Shown here piece by piece: positions 1 to 11,513 of a stretch of DNA of 64,000 bases. Made by a program: the position numbers and the translations under genes. Position 1 is the first letter of the stretch, and each line of letters opens with the position of its first letter. The notes under the pieces were generated by a model that did not search any database, was not told the origin of the DNA, and was given only the letters and a program-made list of their open reading frames with translations. The DNA comes from Proteles cristata cristata (taxonomy: Eukaryota > Chordata > Mammalia > Carnivora > Hyaenidae), in the NCBI GenBank assembly GCA_017311185.1, contig JAESUZ010000446.1, positions 788,522-852,521 of the forward strand. Direction: 5' to 3'.

Positions 1-1055
1 GCAGTTCTTTTAAGAAGTTTGAATTCCGTGCAACAAAATCAGACCAAAAAAAATTTACGTCCACAGCTGCATACACATGGAAAGTTTTTGGTAGGATTAG
101 CCAACCCAGACCTTCAGAACAAAACCACTGTAGTAAGTCGACTCATAAAAATGCTCTCCTTACTACACCCTGGGCAGATGGTGTTCTTTCACGGCATACA
201 GCTTTTAATCCTGGAAGAATTCAGAGCATGTTCGTTTTGGCTAGCAAACAGGATTCTTAAATCAAATATATTATTTGACGTACAAACATGTCTGTAATCA
301 GATTGATTGTCAAAGGGGAATTCACCTGTGTGTTTTCAAAGGTTATTAGAAGATGTAGAACTCTACACATTAAAAAACATGTATTATTCATGCTCGGGTT
401 TCAAACAGATGGTTTTAAGGAACAATTCAAGAGCCCACAGGGACTTAAGTATTAACCACTGGTAGAAAATGCAGGTGGAATGGCATAAAATGTCAAAAAA
501 AAAAAGTGCCTGATGACGACATTTTCGATTATTTTTCTTTCCACATGACCATCCACAACATACCACCTTAACTGGGCTCCTGAATTCCGAGTAACACATG
601 GACTCTTCTGCAGACCCAGAGAATTATCTAGAGCTAGGGACCAAGAAACAGAAGAGGCACGGAGAATTTGGTTCAGAAATTTTTTTTAAAGGTGCGCCTG
701 GGGGGCTCAGTCAGTTAAGCGTCTAACTTCGGCTCAGGTCATGATCTCACAGTTTGTGAGCTCAAGCCCTTGCGTCGGGCTCTGTGCTGACATCTCGGAG
801 CTTGGAGCCTGCTTCGGGTTCTGTGTCTCCCTCTCTCTCTGCCCCTCCTCCGCTCACACTCTGCCTCTCTCTCAAAAATAAATTAACATTAAAAAACACT
901 TTTTAAATAACAGAAAAAAATTTTAAAGTAGCTACATGTGGATAAGTAGCAAGAGACACAAGGGAATTGAACTGAGAGTGGAGGTATTCTTACATTAACC
1001 TGGAAATACGTGCATGTCCCTCTCACAAACTGGGAAGGGTGATTCAGCCACTTAC
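1..1055 (-). other. SFMBT2 intron (partial) after the SLED-start exon
   Basis: This is intronic sequence downstream of the exon at 1056-1126. It holds one plus-strand SINE (691-899) and otherwise unremarkable AT-rich sequence. No further SLED exon is recognisable. Confidence 0.8.
691..899 (+). repeat. CAN-SINE, standard type
   Basis: Head GCGCCTGGGGGGCTCAGTCA, internal GTCATGATCTCACAG, tail CAAAAATAAATTAACATT. It has the CTTCGG and TCTGTGTCTCC features of the commoner felid subfamily and is moderately diverged (GACATCTCGGAG in place of GACAGCTCAGAG). Confidence 0.95.
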
Positions 1056-1126
1056 CTGCCGTGTCCAAGGGGGACAGTAAACAAAGGTCATGAGGTATTT
1101 TCTCAACAGGCACTGCGGATGGCAAT
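1056..1126 (-). CDS. SFMBT2: SFMBT2 internal exon: beginning of SLED domain
   Basis: This 71-nt exon enters with the last nt of the Gln codon and leaves after 1 nt of a Gly codon. It encodes LPSAVPVEKIPHDLCLLSPLDTA (about residues 497-519), the opening of the SLED (Scm-like embedded) domain, a DNA-binding fold shared with SCML2 and SFMBT1. The acceptor is TATTCTCTTGATCGACAG, a modest pyrimidine tract, and the donor GCAG followed by GTAAGT-like GTAAG. The part after LCL differs at several positions from the human wording I recall (FPHLDTT). The next exon, expected to continue with an NGKYCCPQ-type sequence, is not found in 1-1055 and must lie left of the window. Confidence 0.93.
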
Positions 1127-2852
1127 CTGTCGATCAAGAGAATAAAACATCATGGGTCACACCCTTTAGAAGACACTAGTCCCTTCCAAAGTCCTTTCAT
1201 AACTGAAAGGGACTGTCCCAGAAATCCTCGGACCTCACATCGAGCATCACTACCAGCACACACGGACAAGATCACTTCAGACAGGTCGCTCCCCAGCTCT
1301 TACGAAAACCCTAACACCCCAGTGGGACTGCTTCTCCTCAAGTGCTCATCACCGGTCAGTGATGTCCTTCTAGGTAGTTCCGGCCTTTGCCTCTTTCTAC
1401 AGAATTATAATAATACCATTAATTATATTCTTAGACCTGAAGGAATATTAGCTTGCGCAGACTTTAATGCAAATCAGACTCGTCTTCCACCTCTAACTGG
1501 GGAGCTACTGTCCGGTGGCCTTCGGTTTCTGGCGTCTGTGCTCCTGAGGGTCGTGGCTACACTAAATGGATCTTCGAAGAAAGCCTATGAACGGATGGGC
1601 CTTAACATGTGAAGCAGGCCTATCCCAGGACAGAGCTTTGTGTTACAGGTCAGGCCACAGGGAAAAAGAGGTGTGTTGGGTTTCACAGGGAGCCCCTGTT
1701 GGCCGTGTAGAAACCATAGTGTTGAAAAGTGACATATATTCAAAGTAAACCATTCGAGAGCTCAGCTGGGTCCTCTACAGCACCGATTCTCAAAGCGGGG
1801 TCCCTGGAACTCGCAGACGGGCATCACCGGGGACCTTGGGAGACGTACAGGTGCTCAGGGCCCACGAAGACCTGCTGCACTGGAAAGTTTGGAGATGGGG
1901 GTCTGGCAGCGTGTGTGTTTTATCGAGCTGCCTGGGTGACCCTGGGCCCACAGGCCACAAACTGAGGAGCTACCAACTCAGATTTGGAGGCAGAGGCGGG
2001 ACTGCTGATTCTTTTTTACGCTCTGTTTCAATGTCCTCCAGGTAAGGCTGGAGTCAGATTAACCTGAGCCGCTATGTGTGGAAGTGAATGCATGAAAAAT
2101 GCCCACAAAGCTCCTATTCACACTGAGGAAACAGTGCAGTTATTACTGCATTTTGTTTTGTTTCAACTTAAGCCTGGGTACATGCAGAAAGGCTGGCCTT
2201 AAATTCCTTTCCCTCAGTGTGGTTTTATGAAGAAAACGGAGCCAGCTGGCGAAGGGAGTGTACTGTGGCATCTCGGATCTTCTCCCCTGCATCAACATGG
2301 TGCAAACAGGTCCTGCACGGACACACACCGCCTGGTGCCCTCCTCCTTTGTAAACTTACAACTGAAATGTGGGGTGACTGGCATTTACTCAACGATGTAG
2401 AGAACCCACACCTGTTTTTTCCCATGAACTCTAATCTCAGGAAAACCCGGAGAAATGGGGGTTTCACAAAAGAGGGTGCTGAGATGCAGAGACGTGAGGC
2501 AGCTTCCTCACGCACCCCTGCCGGGACCCCGGCAGCACCGGCACAGACTGGCACGGGCGGGGGCGGCTGTGCGCGGCTGCGGGGACCCGCAGAGCGCCGT
2601 CCCCGTCAGTGGGCTGCACGCCCTTCAGTGGGCTGGGGTGGGATGGAAGTGAGACATTCCAGGGCGAGAGGGGATCCCTGAAAGAGCAGGGCCCGTGTCC
2701 TGCACGTAACAGGTGCACAGCCATCACCGCCACCTTGACAGTGCCCAGTGCTCACTGGCTCCCTAAGGAACCGGAGATGCTCCTGCCCTCTGTAGGGACA
2801 ACTCTGTCAAGTTTATCACCTAGTTTTGGGCAAAAGAGACACAAAAACTTAC
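1127..2852 (-). other. SFMBT2 intron, 1726 nt
   Basis: The intron between the 43-nt linker exon and the SLED-start exon is phase 2. It contains a minus-strand MER5A relic (about 1784-1948), an AT-rich unique patch around 1400-1440 and a short CpG-rich patch at about 2510-2610. No SINE was seen. Confidence 0.85.
1784..1948 (-). mobile_element. MER5A-like hAT-Charlie relic
   Basis: GATTCTCAAAGCGGGGTCCC followed by GCATCACC resembles the reverse complement of MER5A (hAT non-autonomous DNA transposon) from recall. It is heavily diverged and the far end is indistinct. Confidence 0.6.
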
Positions 2853-2895
2853 TGTTTTTCCGGCTGCACAACTGCGATCTTTCTCTTCTTGTGTG
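2853..2895 (-). CDS. SFMBT2: SFMBT2 internal exon: short basic linker exon
   Basis: This 43-nt exon was located by looking for the linker between MBT4 and SLED. It completes a Ser codon, then encodes HKKRKIAVVQPEK and two bases of a Gln codon (about residues 483-495). KKRK is a monopartite nuclear-localisation-like cluster. The acceptor is excellent (CTCTTGCCTGTTTTTCAG) and the donor is AAACA followed by GTAAGT. The exon is far too short for automatic open-frame detection. Its length is not a multiple of three, so skipping would shift the frame into SLED. The His after Ser replaces Gln of human, by recall. Phases match both neighbours exactly, which makes the call secure. Confidence 0.93.
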
Positions 2896-3519
2896 CTGAA
2901 AAACAGGCAAGAGAGGGCAAAAGGAGCATGAGCTTCGTTTGCTCGTGGGGCAAAAGCATTTTCAAAAAATGCCTTCAGTTTTAAAGTAATGACTTCAACA
3001 CTGAGAAGTTATTCTGTTCATGCCACAATTTCACCTTCATTTCTTCTAGCACTGAATGACTGTGACTCATCAGAAATGAAATCTAAATAGAATTTAGTGC
3101 GTTAATCTTATCACTACACCAGCTACTTTATTCTAAAATGTGCTTCTCATAAGAAACAAAGAGCACACATTCCTTCCTCACCTAACCCGCCTGGTAAAAC
3201 AAACTGTTACGAGATTATCTAGAATTTTTCCCCCCAGAAAGTGGTAAATCAAATAATATTACCATACAATACACTCCCAAATTAAGATCAGAGACATGTT
3301 TTTGAGTTAAAATATTATTACTGGAAGGAGGATTAGTGCCCCGTAAATATGTCTGACAAATATCGACATAAACCAGCCAATAATTATCTGTCGGACAAGA
3401 TTTATAATTTATATAACTGATTCGAATCACCTTACCAAAGACAGACCAGAGACTGTGAAATCAATTAATGTTGGCACTGACAGTCCAGCATCTTCTGGCA
3501 TATGCATGATTTCAACAAA

Positions 3520-3706
3520 GTTTTTTTAAAGTCTATTTGTGTATTGTTTGAGAATGAGTGAGAAAGAGAGAGAGACAGAATCCCAAGCAGACTCTGAGCT
3601 GTCGACTCAGAGCCCAACACGGGACTGGATCCCACAAACCGAGAGATTACGATCTGAGCCAAAATCAAGAGTCAGATGCTTAACCAACTGAGCCACCCAG
3701 GTGCAC
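3520..3706 (-). repeat. CAN-SINE, old diverged copy
   Basis: Minus orientation: T-rich tail at left, AGAGAGAGAGACAGAAT middle, and CTTAACCAACTGAGCCACCC head at right. It is truncated relative to full copies and carries many changes. Confidence 0.9.
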
Positions 3707-4054
3707 ACCCCCCAACCCCCTGCCCAACAAAACTTCTAAAGCTACTGGAATTTAGAGGATTTAGGTTTATAGTTTGCCTCTTCAGAACAAATGCACGACT
3801 GAACCCAGAGAGGACCGGGCCCGGCTCTCTGGCCAATGAAGTCAACAGTCTATGGCACATTAAGCAAGAGGAAAAAGTTACAATGCCCATGAAAAAGTTA
3901 TTCTACACTCGAAATAATATCTTGAGGGCCAAGATATTATTCTTGTTGCGTGACTCATTGAGCAATCCTGTGTGTGTGGGAGAAGCTCTGAAAATCCACC
4001 TGTGTGTCATCTGGGCGACCTACGGTGGCATACAGATAATGCACCATTCCACTC

Positions 4055-4236
4055 TTTTTTTTTTTTTTTTTTGAGACAGAGCACAAGCAGGGGAGGGGCA
4101 GAGAGAGAGGGAGGCACAGAATCTGAAGCAGGCTCCAGGCTCTGAGCTGTCAGCACAGAGCCCTAGTCACGAACCGTGAGCTCATGACCTGAGTCAAAGT
4201 CAGACGCTCAAACGACCGAGCCACCCAGGCGCCCCC
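4055..4236 (-). repeat. CAN-SINE
   Basis: Starts with an 18-nt T run and ends GAGCCACCCAGGCGCCCC. The flanks share ATTCCACTCTT / ATCCCACTCTT (about 4047-4057 and 4241-4251), a likely target-site duplication of about 10 bp. Confidence 0.93.
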
Positions 4237-5212
4237 ACCATCCCACTCTTAATGAATACCGAGTAGGACTTTAGTGTCCTTCAAAATATGACATCAGGGA
4301 ATAGGAGGGCGACTATAAGATGGAACTTTCTTTCTAGCAATGTCCTGAGCATATATATAAGGGAACCATGGAGTAGGACATTAGAAAGTAAAATTAGCAT
4401 CTAAATTATATAAAGGAAATACTAGAAATATCTATTTCACAAAAAGTAAAACCCCTTCTCTTTAAGGAGTCATAATTTTAAATAGCACTCTAGATAAACA
4501 TTCGGGTAGAATAAAAATGCCATGATTTATAAGTTTTGAAGACTTTTAAAAGTACCATTTCAGGATAATGACCTATAACAAATGTGAGAACATACATTGC
4601 CACATATATTTAAGAGATAAGAGTTCTCAGATTTAAGAACACAGAGGTAGTTGTGGGTTAACTATTAATATTGTTTGAATTCAGCATTTTTGGGGTCAGA
4701 AGGACGTGATATTACACACTTTTCAAAGTACAGTTGAAATCTCACTGGTTGGTTAGTGCTCAGAGTAGCTGTTTATATGTTATGTCAGTAAATTTTTAGG
4801 ACCAATCATGATTCTTTCAGGGTAAAGCTCATGAGAATAACTGCTTCTTTCTCAGACATGATGATACAAAAACATAGTATTTAGCTCAAGTTTTCCCTAA
4901 TCAAAATAATGGATTATATAAAAAAGTGGGAATGGAGATTTATTTTATATTCTATTTATTTTATGTATGTTATACATTATTTTATGCAACGTACATATAT
5001 TATTATACTTATTTCATCGCCACTCTGTGACCTTCAGCTGCCTTAGCATTTATGACCTCGTCTGTCAACCTGTGACATGCTTCCAAACATTCATTTCATG
5101 AAGACACTGAAAGCACACACATAGGATAAGAACAGTGGCACCCGTGGGAAATCTAACACCAGCTCTGTTTTCTACAACTTAGCCACACTCTCTTTACAAA
5201 ACTGCCTATTTA

Positions 5213-5247
5213 TAAATAAGTAAGTAAGTAAATAAATAAATAAAAAT
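5213..5247. repeat. AAGT/AAAT tetranucleotide repeat
   Basis: Runs of AAGT then AAAT units occur directly before the SINE at 5255. It may be the tail remnant of an older element. Confidence 0.85.
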
Positions 5248-5254
5248 TTAAAAC

Positions 5255-5465
5255 GGGGGCACCTGGGTGGCTCAGTTGGTTAAGCATCCCACTTCGACTC
5301 AGATCATGATCTCCCAGCTCATGGGTTCGAGCCCCGTGTCGGGCTCTGTGCTGACAGCTCAGAGCCTGGAGCTGCTTCGGATTCTGTGTCTCCTTCTCTC
5401 TCTGCCCACCCCCCCCCACGCACACTCTCTCTCCTACTCTCAAAAATAAATAAACATTAACAAAA
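5255..5465 (+). repeat. CAN-SINE, standard type
   Basis: Complete copy: GGGGGCACCTGGGTGGCTCA head, GACAGCTCAGAGCCTGGAG, CAAAAATAAATAAACATTAA tail. It lies about 400 nt upstream-to-downstream of exon 5537 on the genomic left side, that is, 72 nt past its donor in the transcript. Confidence 0.95.
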
Positions 5466-5536
5466 GACACAGAACACTATCTACTCCCCCACGTCCCAGA
5501 TGTTGTCCACGCTGCCGCACACTGGACGATACTTAC

Positions 5537-5650
5537 AGACTGTTTTGTGTGGTGTGGTCAAAGGGTAGGAGTTCGCCTCACACCAGCCCACCGGGAAGAT
5601 GTCCATGGATTCCACGTCAACAATGAACTCTGGAGCAGGAGTCTGCAGGC
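5537..5650 (-). CDS. SFMBT2: SFMBT2 internal exon: MBT repeat 4, C-terminal half
   Basis: This 114-nt exon enters with 2 nt of the split Gly codon and leaves with 1 nt of a Ser codon. It encodes [14 protein letters not shown], then [16 protein letters not shown] and TTPHKTV (about residues 445-481), completing MBT repeat 4. PVGWC is the family signature near the end of the repeat. The aromatic residues that build the methyl-lysine cage in L3MBTL1, expected about 20 residues before PVGWC, are not evident here. The acceptor is GTCTGATGCAG and the donor GTCT followed by GTAAGT. As a 114-nt exon it is frame-neutral if skipped, but skipping would remove the core of MBT4. Confidence 0.96.
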
Positions 5651-6863
5651 CTGCATCAGACGAGTCAAGACAACAGGTACAGATTTTACCAAAAGGAGCC
5701 AGAAGAAGAAAGGAAACTACAGGCATCCCTGAGATGAGGAAAACTTTTCCGGAAGGTGAAACACAAAACCGAGAACAGTCTTATGACAATATCAACGCCT
5801 GAAACAGCAAGAGTGCATGAGGTTGGGGTAAAGCGGAGACCCCGAAAATCCAGGCCACTTCCTACTGGAAATGGGAGGGTGACGAAGGGAACAATGGGCA
5901 GTGGGGCCTGAAAGGCTGGCAGAGGGAATAAGTCTGCCCCTTTCCTAAAAGCACCTTTAAACCTAAGGGAACACGGCCGAGCTGGGGAGGGGGGCAAAGC
6001 ACACATTTAAGTCACCAGGACGTAATTCCTCCAACACCAAGCCAAGTCTACCTTCAACCAAGGGAAGTTAGCATCATGGTTAAAAGGAACTAGTTAGGCA
6101 CAGCAAGCCAGGTTTTGAGCAGTGAACACAGAGGATCCAATTTCCCTAGGGAATTTGTCCACTGATCAGTTTGACTGGGGTGACTTGTTTTGAGCTCCTT
6201 TGGGGACCGCAGACAGTTGTTGTGCTGCACAAAAGCCATTTATGCAGGAGTGTCTTTCTCAGTGGGGTCTGCCTGTCACCCCATTTCGTAATCCTACTAA
6301 TGCCTTGTGATAAATCAGCACCAGAGCCAAGAGGCTCTGAAAGACGGAACAAATCTGCATGGGATACGAGCCAAGGTTTCGAGGCGCTCTGGCCACAGGG
6401 GATCAATGTGGGACCCAGCAAACTAGTGGCAAGAAGAAAATTCTACACAGACTCAGTAATCCTTTGGGAAAGAAAAAACACTGAAAGAAGACACACGTGG
6501 ACTAAGAATCAACAGCTAAGAACTGTGTTGACAGAGTTCTCCGACCACTTACTGCTGCTTGGCCCTGAGAATCAAGATGGAAACCACACCGTGGAATCCC
6601 TCACATATCCGCCTTGCCACACATCTGATGGATTTTAAATCGGATCCCCTAAAACTTAACTTCATGAAGCTCGATTTCAGCAGATGCAAAACAGTCCCAA
6701 CCATTTTAACTTGGGCATTAGCTGCTTTGGTTTCTACCCAGTACTTCTCATCATAAAGTAGATACTGTGATAAAAGAGCACATTATTTGATCCGTGTATG
6801 TTCCCGATTCAGTGCTAACCCAATGTGCTGCTGCATATATAGTGCCCTGAACCCTCGGGCAGC

Positions 6864-6864
<1 letters not shown>

Positions 6865-6911
<47 letters not shown>
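6865..6911. repeat. (AC)n microsatellite, about 23 units
   Basis: Uninterrupted AC repeat; the SFMBT2 transcript reads it as UG. Likely length-polymorphic. Confidence 0.97.
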
Positions 6912-6914
<3 letters not shown>

Positions 6915-7937
6915 ATCACCATTAGTCATGGTCGACGTTCGATTCCTTCTCAAAAAAAGCAATACTATGACTCCCATCCTAACTGCCCTTTTGCCTAATT
7001 TTCCCATAATTTGAAGGATTTAAGAGGCTAAAGGAAGGCAAACAGGTTGATGGAGATTATTTCTCAACACGGTTGAGTGAATGGAAATCATTTCCGTCTC
7101 GTATGACGACTCAACCAATACTTAACCAACTTGCCAAAGACCCTCGAATCAACAAGATGACTTCCAAGACAGAAAAATAAGAAACTCTCCAGGTAGTTTC
7201 AAATGTGGAAGCAATTGTTCCTGTCCCAAAGGGTACCCGAGTCTCAAGAGGGTCGAACGAAGAGGGTCACTGAGCTGTTTCCTCATTAGCTACAGGGCAC
7301 ATTCTCATCCTCAGCCTCCCTAAAATAGCACAGGTTTCTTAGCTACTCAACCACTGTGCTAATGGGCTGAATTCACCTACGACAAGCATTAGTACTTCCA
7401 GACTTAACATTTAGGTACAAATATGATTCTCAAGGTCAAAAGAGTACTTCAAAAAGAAGCAGAAGGTGAATTATATAGCCTATTCCTTCTGGAATTATGA
7501 CCTTCATCTTCCAATATTCTGCGGGTTCAAACATCTCTTGGTATTAATGCTTTAATATAAACACTCCCATAGCAATGTTTACATTAACATAGTGATACGG
7601 TTGTGTTTACCATACTTTGAAATTCTTTGATCATGCCCTCCCTTCAAAACAAATATTTATAAGCTACAATGTGTCAGCTACTATGTTTTCTAGGAACTTC
7701 TAGCCCTGTATTCCTTGTACTTCCAAATCTAACCCCCTAAAGCATCTATTAAATATGAACTGATGGAAAAGTGGATTATTTATCCCCCAGGGAAGTGTTC
7801 CTGACCCTGAAACTTTTCCAATCCTGTTCCGAATGATGGGCACCGATTCCTTATTTCCCTTTATCAATCTGATGCAATATCTAGATGTATCTGGCTGGAC
7901 TCGGAATAATCTTTATAAAAAATAACCCACTATGTAC

Positions 7938-8157
7938 GGGGCGCCTGGGTGGCTTAGTCGGTTAAGCGTCCGACTTTTGCTTAGGTCATGATCTCGCGGT
8001 TCGTGGGTTCGAGCCCCGCGTCGGGCTCTGTGCTGACTGCCAGCTCAGAGCCTGGAGCCTGTTTCAGTCTGTGACTCCCTCTCTCTCTGACCCTCCCCTG
8101 CTCACGCTGTTTCTCTCTCTCTCTCTCCTAGAAATAAATAAAACATTAAAAAAAAAA
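7938..8157 (+). repeat. CAN-SINE, young type B
   Basis: It has the type-B markers GGCTTAGTCGG, GACTGCCAGCTCAGAG, CCTGTTTCAGTCTGTG and CTAGAAATAAATAAAAC. Target-site duplications AATAACCCACTATGT (7921-7935) and AATAACTCACTATGT (8158-8172) differ at one base. Confidence 0.95.
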
Positions 8158-8454
8158 AATAACTCACTATGTTCCAAGAGCAAGGGCCCACTGGCTTAAA
8201 AAAAAAAAAATCCATTAAAAACGTAAGCGATTCTCCTCGAGTTTCCAAAACTGTCGATGCAAAAGCTTGGAGGCTCCCTACAGCAGTCTTTCCATTTTAT
8301 AGGAAACCCTCTTGTGAACTGCACAAGACCAGGCTCCACATCTGACCTCACTGAAGCACTATCAGTCCATATGGGTTCTACTCATCCATTCTTCCCCAGA
8401 GCTTTCATCTCAAAACCACCGGGACGCCTCAATCTCTATCTACAGGGATGTACT

Positions 8455-8740
8455 TAACTAAATTATGGTACCGCATGATGGGATATTCCACCACTTGTAA
8501 AAAAAGATGGAGAAACCTCTTTAATATGCTTATATGTAGAGATGTGTGCATGTATCATTGAATAAAGGAAAAGCAAAGGGCAGAATGCAATGCATATATA
8601 CAGTATGTTATCATCTGTTTACAAGGGGAAATAACATATATTTATATGTGCGTCACACAGATCTGGAAGGAAGCACAAAATGCTAACACAGTGGGCGTCT
8701 GCTGGGAAAGGACCTTCGAGGGACAGGGCAGGAGGGGAGA
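8455..8740 (+). mobile_element. L1M 3' end fragment
   Basis: The order AAATTATGGTAC, ATATACAGTATGTTATCATC, and GATCTGGAAGGAAGCACAAA matches the 3' end of mammalian L1M elements (end of ORF2 into 3' UTR) from recall. It is strongly diverged, with no intact frame. Confidence 0.7.
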
Positions 8741-9214
8741 GAGGCTCCGACCGCAGACACTTTCACGCGCTTTTGGCCCTTGCGAATGAGCCAACTGATT
8801 CACAATCACAGCCTCACTTTTCCCACAATAACAACGCAACACAAAACACGCCGAGAAGAAAGGAGCTGCGTGCGTGAACCACAGAGGCCACATTCCTGAA
8901 GGACAAGTGTCTGTCCCAGGGAGCGAAACCAAACCGCGACGAGACTCCTTTCAGTGCTGAGAGGGGCAAGGTGTCGGTTCCGTGCCCACAGAGCAAACGC
9001 GCGGCGGGGCGGCTTCCAGGAGCCACCGGCGCCTCGGAGAGATCCGCGACCTGCCGAGCCCTGAGACTGTGGCACCCGGTCAGTGGGTACCCGTCCCCTC
9101 CCACAGTCGCACCTGCCCTGCGCGCTGCACAGCCTTCAGAAACAGAGTCCGACGCGCCCCACACCTCGTAGGAAGGGAAAAAAGGCACGAGGCGTTTAAG
9201 GAAGGGAGTCATCC

Positions 9215-9440
9215 GGGGCGCCTGGGTGGCTTAGTCGGTTAAGCGTCTGACTTTCGCTCAGGTCATGATCTCGCGGTTCGTGGGTTCGAGCCCCGCGTCG
9301 GGCTCTGTGCTGACTGCCAGCTCAGAGCCTGGAGCCTGTTTCAGTCTGTGACTCCCTCTCTCTCTGACCCTCCCCTGCTCACGCTTGTCTCTCTCTCTCT
9401 CTCCCAGAAAAAAAATAAAACATTAAAAAAAAAAAAAAAA
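9215..9440 (+). repeat. CAN-SINE, young type B
   Basis: Nearly identical to the copy at 7938 through its body. The tail is CCAGAAAAAAAATAAAAC plus a run of A. Flanked by AGGAAGGGAGTCATCC (9199-9214) and AGGAAGGAAGTCATCC (9441-9456). Confidence 0.96.
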
Positions 9441-9769
9441 AGGAAGGAAGTCATCCTTGCTCGGAACCCTCATGAAGAGTCAGAGGCCGCAGCAAATCGT
9501 GTCAGGCTCGCGCACGCGATGGAAAGGTCAGGCGCCAGGGGGAAGGCGGGCTCCTCGGTGAGCCGGGAGCCAGCAGACCCGGTGCAGGAGCCCCTCAGCG
9601 GCCACGCCCTCCGCCAGCCGTGAGGCCCCAGTCCTCAGGAGCAAGGGGACAGGCTGCGGCTGGCGAGACCCACACAGGACGGGAAACGGGCGATCTGCAG
9701 GGAAACGACCCGAATGGGACGCAGCGTGTGTGCGGAGAGAGACACAGGACTGCAAACGCTCGCTGCACT

Positions 9770-10135
9770 GACTGCGGGCCCGACGCTCTCCAGGGGCACA
9801 GGCTTTACAACAACCCTAAGGGACGGGGATGAGATCTATCCCTGTTTTATTTTTTATTTTTTTATATTTTTTTATTTATTTCTAGGAGAGAGAGAGAGAG
9901 AGACAGCGTGAGCAGGGGAGGGTCAGAGAGGGAGTCATAGACTGAAATAGGCTCCAGGCTCTGAGCTGGCAGTCAGCACAGAGCCCGACGCGGGGCTCGA
10001 ACCCGCGAACCGCGAGATCATGACCCAAGCAAAAGTCGGACGCTTAACCGACTAAGCCACCCAGGCGCCCCAGGATCTATCCCTGTTTTAAAGATGAGTA
10101 AACGGAGGCGCAGGAAAAGCTCAGAGAGCAGCAAG
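9770..10135 (-). repeat. MIR relic split by a SINE
   Basis: GCTTTACAACAACCCTAAGG then, after the SINE at 9850-10071, AAAGATGAGTAAACGGAGGC reads as a reverse-complement MIR (compare MIR CTTTACA...AACCCTATGAGG...ACAGATGAGGAAACTGAGGC by recall). The SINE insertion separates the halves. Confidence 0.75.
9850..10071 (-). repeat. CAN-SINE, young type B, inside a MIR
   Basis: Minus orientation, TTTATTTCTAGGAGAGAGAG tail junction and GGCGCCCC head. Perfect 17-bp duplication GATCTATCCCTGTTTTA at 9833-9849 and 10074-10090. Confidence 0.96.
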
Positions 10136-10249
10136 TGGCAGATGCAGTTGAACAATCGAACTCTGGGGGCCTTAGGAGGAAGCATTTCAGGTGGCCTCTT
10201 TTCTTCGTTCCCCTGGGTTTGTTTCTGGGTTTCGGTTTGGTTTAGTCTG

Positions 10250-10720
10250 GTCTGTTCAGTGCCTGTCCCGTTCCTATCATGGTCCCCAGATCCCCATGCG
10301 GAGTCCCCGTGGGGACGTGGGGGAAGGAGACGCATGCCCTCCACAGGCAGACGACAGGCCAGGGCTTCCGGAAGAGCAAGGCAGCCCCTCAGCATCACTT
10401 CCTTGCAAACGGCAGGGCAGGAGCCCACACTCAGCACAGCCTCCGGGAGGCCACCCGCCAGCATCCCGCCCACCACAGGCCTCCCCCACAAGCCCGCGTT
10501 TTGCCTAAGACGTTGCCCAAAACAGGCAGTTAGTTCTGTAGTCAGCCACCAAGGGGCCCGTCTGTCATCGGGCATCAGCTCTGGGGACGAACCAGACCGG
10601 GGAGGATTGGACGCCGGTGCCTGCACACCCGCCCCGCTCCCCGACCGGCCTCTCTCACTTCCGGGGAACGCCGCTCCGGGGCCCCGATGTGCTGATGCAG
10701 CTTCTCCACAAATTGTCTCA
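10250..10720. promoter_or_regulatory. GC-rich, CpG-enriched intronic block
   Basis: About 30 CpG in about 450 nt by hand count, which is high for intron. It contains the longest open frame of the window (minus, 288 codons), which runs into a SINE and has no recognisable domain, so I treat it as a base-composition effect. Regulatory function is only a possibility. Confidence 0.3.
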
Positions 10721-11020
10721 CGCAGGCCATCCCTCTTTTTAAAGATTTTAAAACCACCCACACTGGCTTGAAATATAATTACTTTCACATTTGCATTTTC
10801 CCTTGTTTGATTTTTGCAAGTCTCTGCGAAATGCTTATTAACCACCTGACTTTGCCACAAATTACAGAAAGGCTTAAGGGGCAATTTTCCGCACCTGCTC
10901 TCCTGTTACGTGAGACGGCCTCGATGAAGCTGCTTTAGGCCGCGCCACACCTTGCCCATTAGATCCCAGTGCCCCTCACAAACCTGAGCATCCAGATCAA
11001 TCATCTGGGGAGGATGCCTT

Positions 11021-11213
11021 TACTTTTTTGTTTGTTTATGTTTGAGAGAGAGAGCCAGGGAACACAAGGAGCAGAGAGAAACAGGGAGACAGAGGACCTC
11101 AAGTGGGCTCTGTGCTGACAGCAGAGAGCCCCATGGGGCTCGAACTCACAAACCGTGAGATCATGACCTGAGCTGAAGTTGGATGCTGAACTGACTAAGC
11201 CACCCAGGTGCTC
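11021..11213 (-). repeat. CAN-SINE, diverged
   Basis: T-rich left end, AGAGAGAGAGCCAGGG, GGGCTCGAACTCACAAACCG and GACTAAGCCACCCAGGTG at right. Confidence 0.92.
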
Positions 11214-11298
11214 CTGGGGAGGGAATGCAGATTCCCAGACCCTGCTTGGGACTCAGATGCACTAGGTTTGTGGTGACCCTAGGAACTTGCAGCTTAAA

Positions 11299-11513
11299 CT
11301 TTTTTTTATGTTTATTTTATTTATTTTTGAAAGAGAGAGTGAGCAGGGAGTGGGGGGAGAGAGAGGGGGAGAGACAGAGAGAGAGAGAGAGCGAGAGAGG
11401 GAATATCCCAAGCAGGCTCTGCACTGTCAATGCAAAGCCTGATGTGGGCTCAGACCCACAAACCGTGTGATCATGACTTGAGCTGAAATCACGCCTGAGC
11501 TACCCAGGCACCC
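11299..11513 (-). repeat. CAN-SINE, diverged with expanded GA tract
   Basis: Minus copy with a long purine tract (about 11332-11402, mostly GA) derived from the SINE CT-rich region, ending ACCCAGGCACCCC. It sits 85 nt from the preceding copy. Confidence 0.92.

Larger units (their letters stand above)
2896..5536 (-). other. SFMBT2 intron, 2641 nt
   Basis: The intron between 5537-5650 and 2853-2895 is phase 1. It contains two minus-strand SINEs (3520-3706, 4055-4236), a plus-strand SINE (5255-5465) next to an AAGT/AAAT microsatellite, and about 970 nt of AT-rich repeat-free sequence (4240-5210). Confidence 0.85.

Noticed and set aside
7938..8157. Functional tRNA gene (tRNA-like box A and B in SINE heads)
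   Set aside because: The tRNA-like part is continuous with the SINE CT tract and A tail and recurs about 39 times; these are retroposons, not tRNA genes.
10018..10884. A 288-codon minus-strand open frame, the longest in the window
   Set aside because: It runs through a CpG-rich block and ends in a SINE; the C-terminal residues are SINE translation. There is no domain, no splice context and no similarity I recognise.
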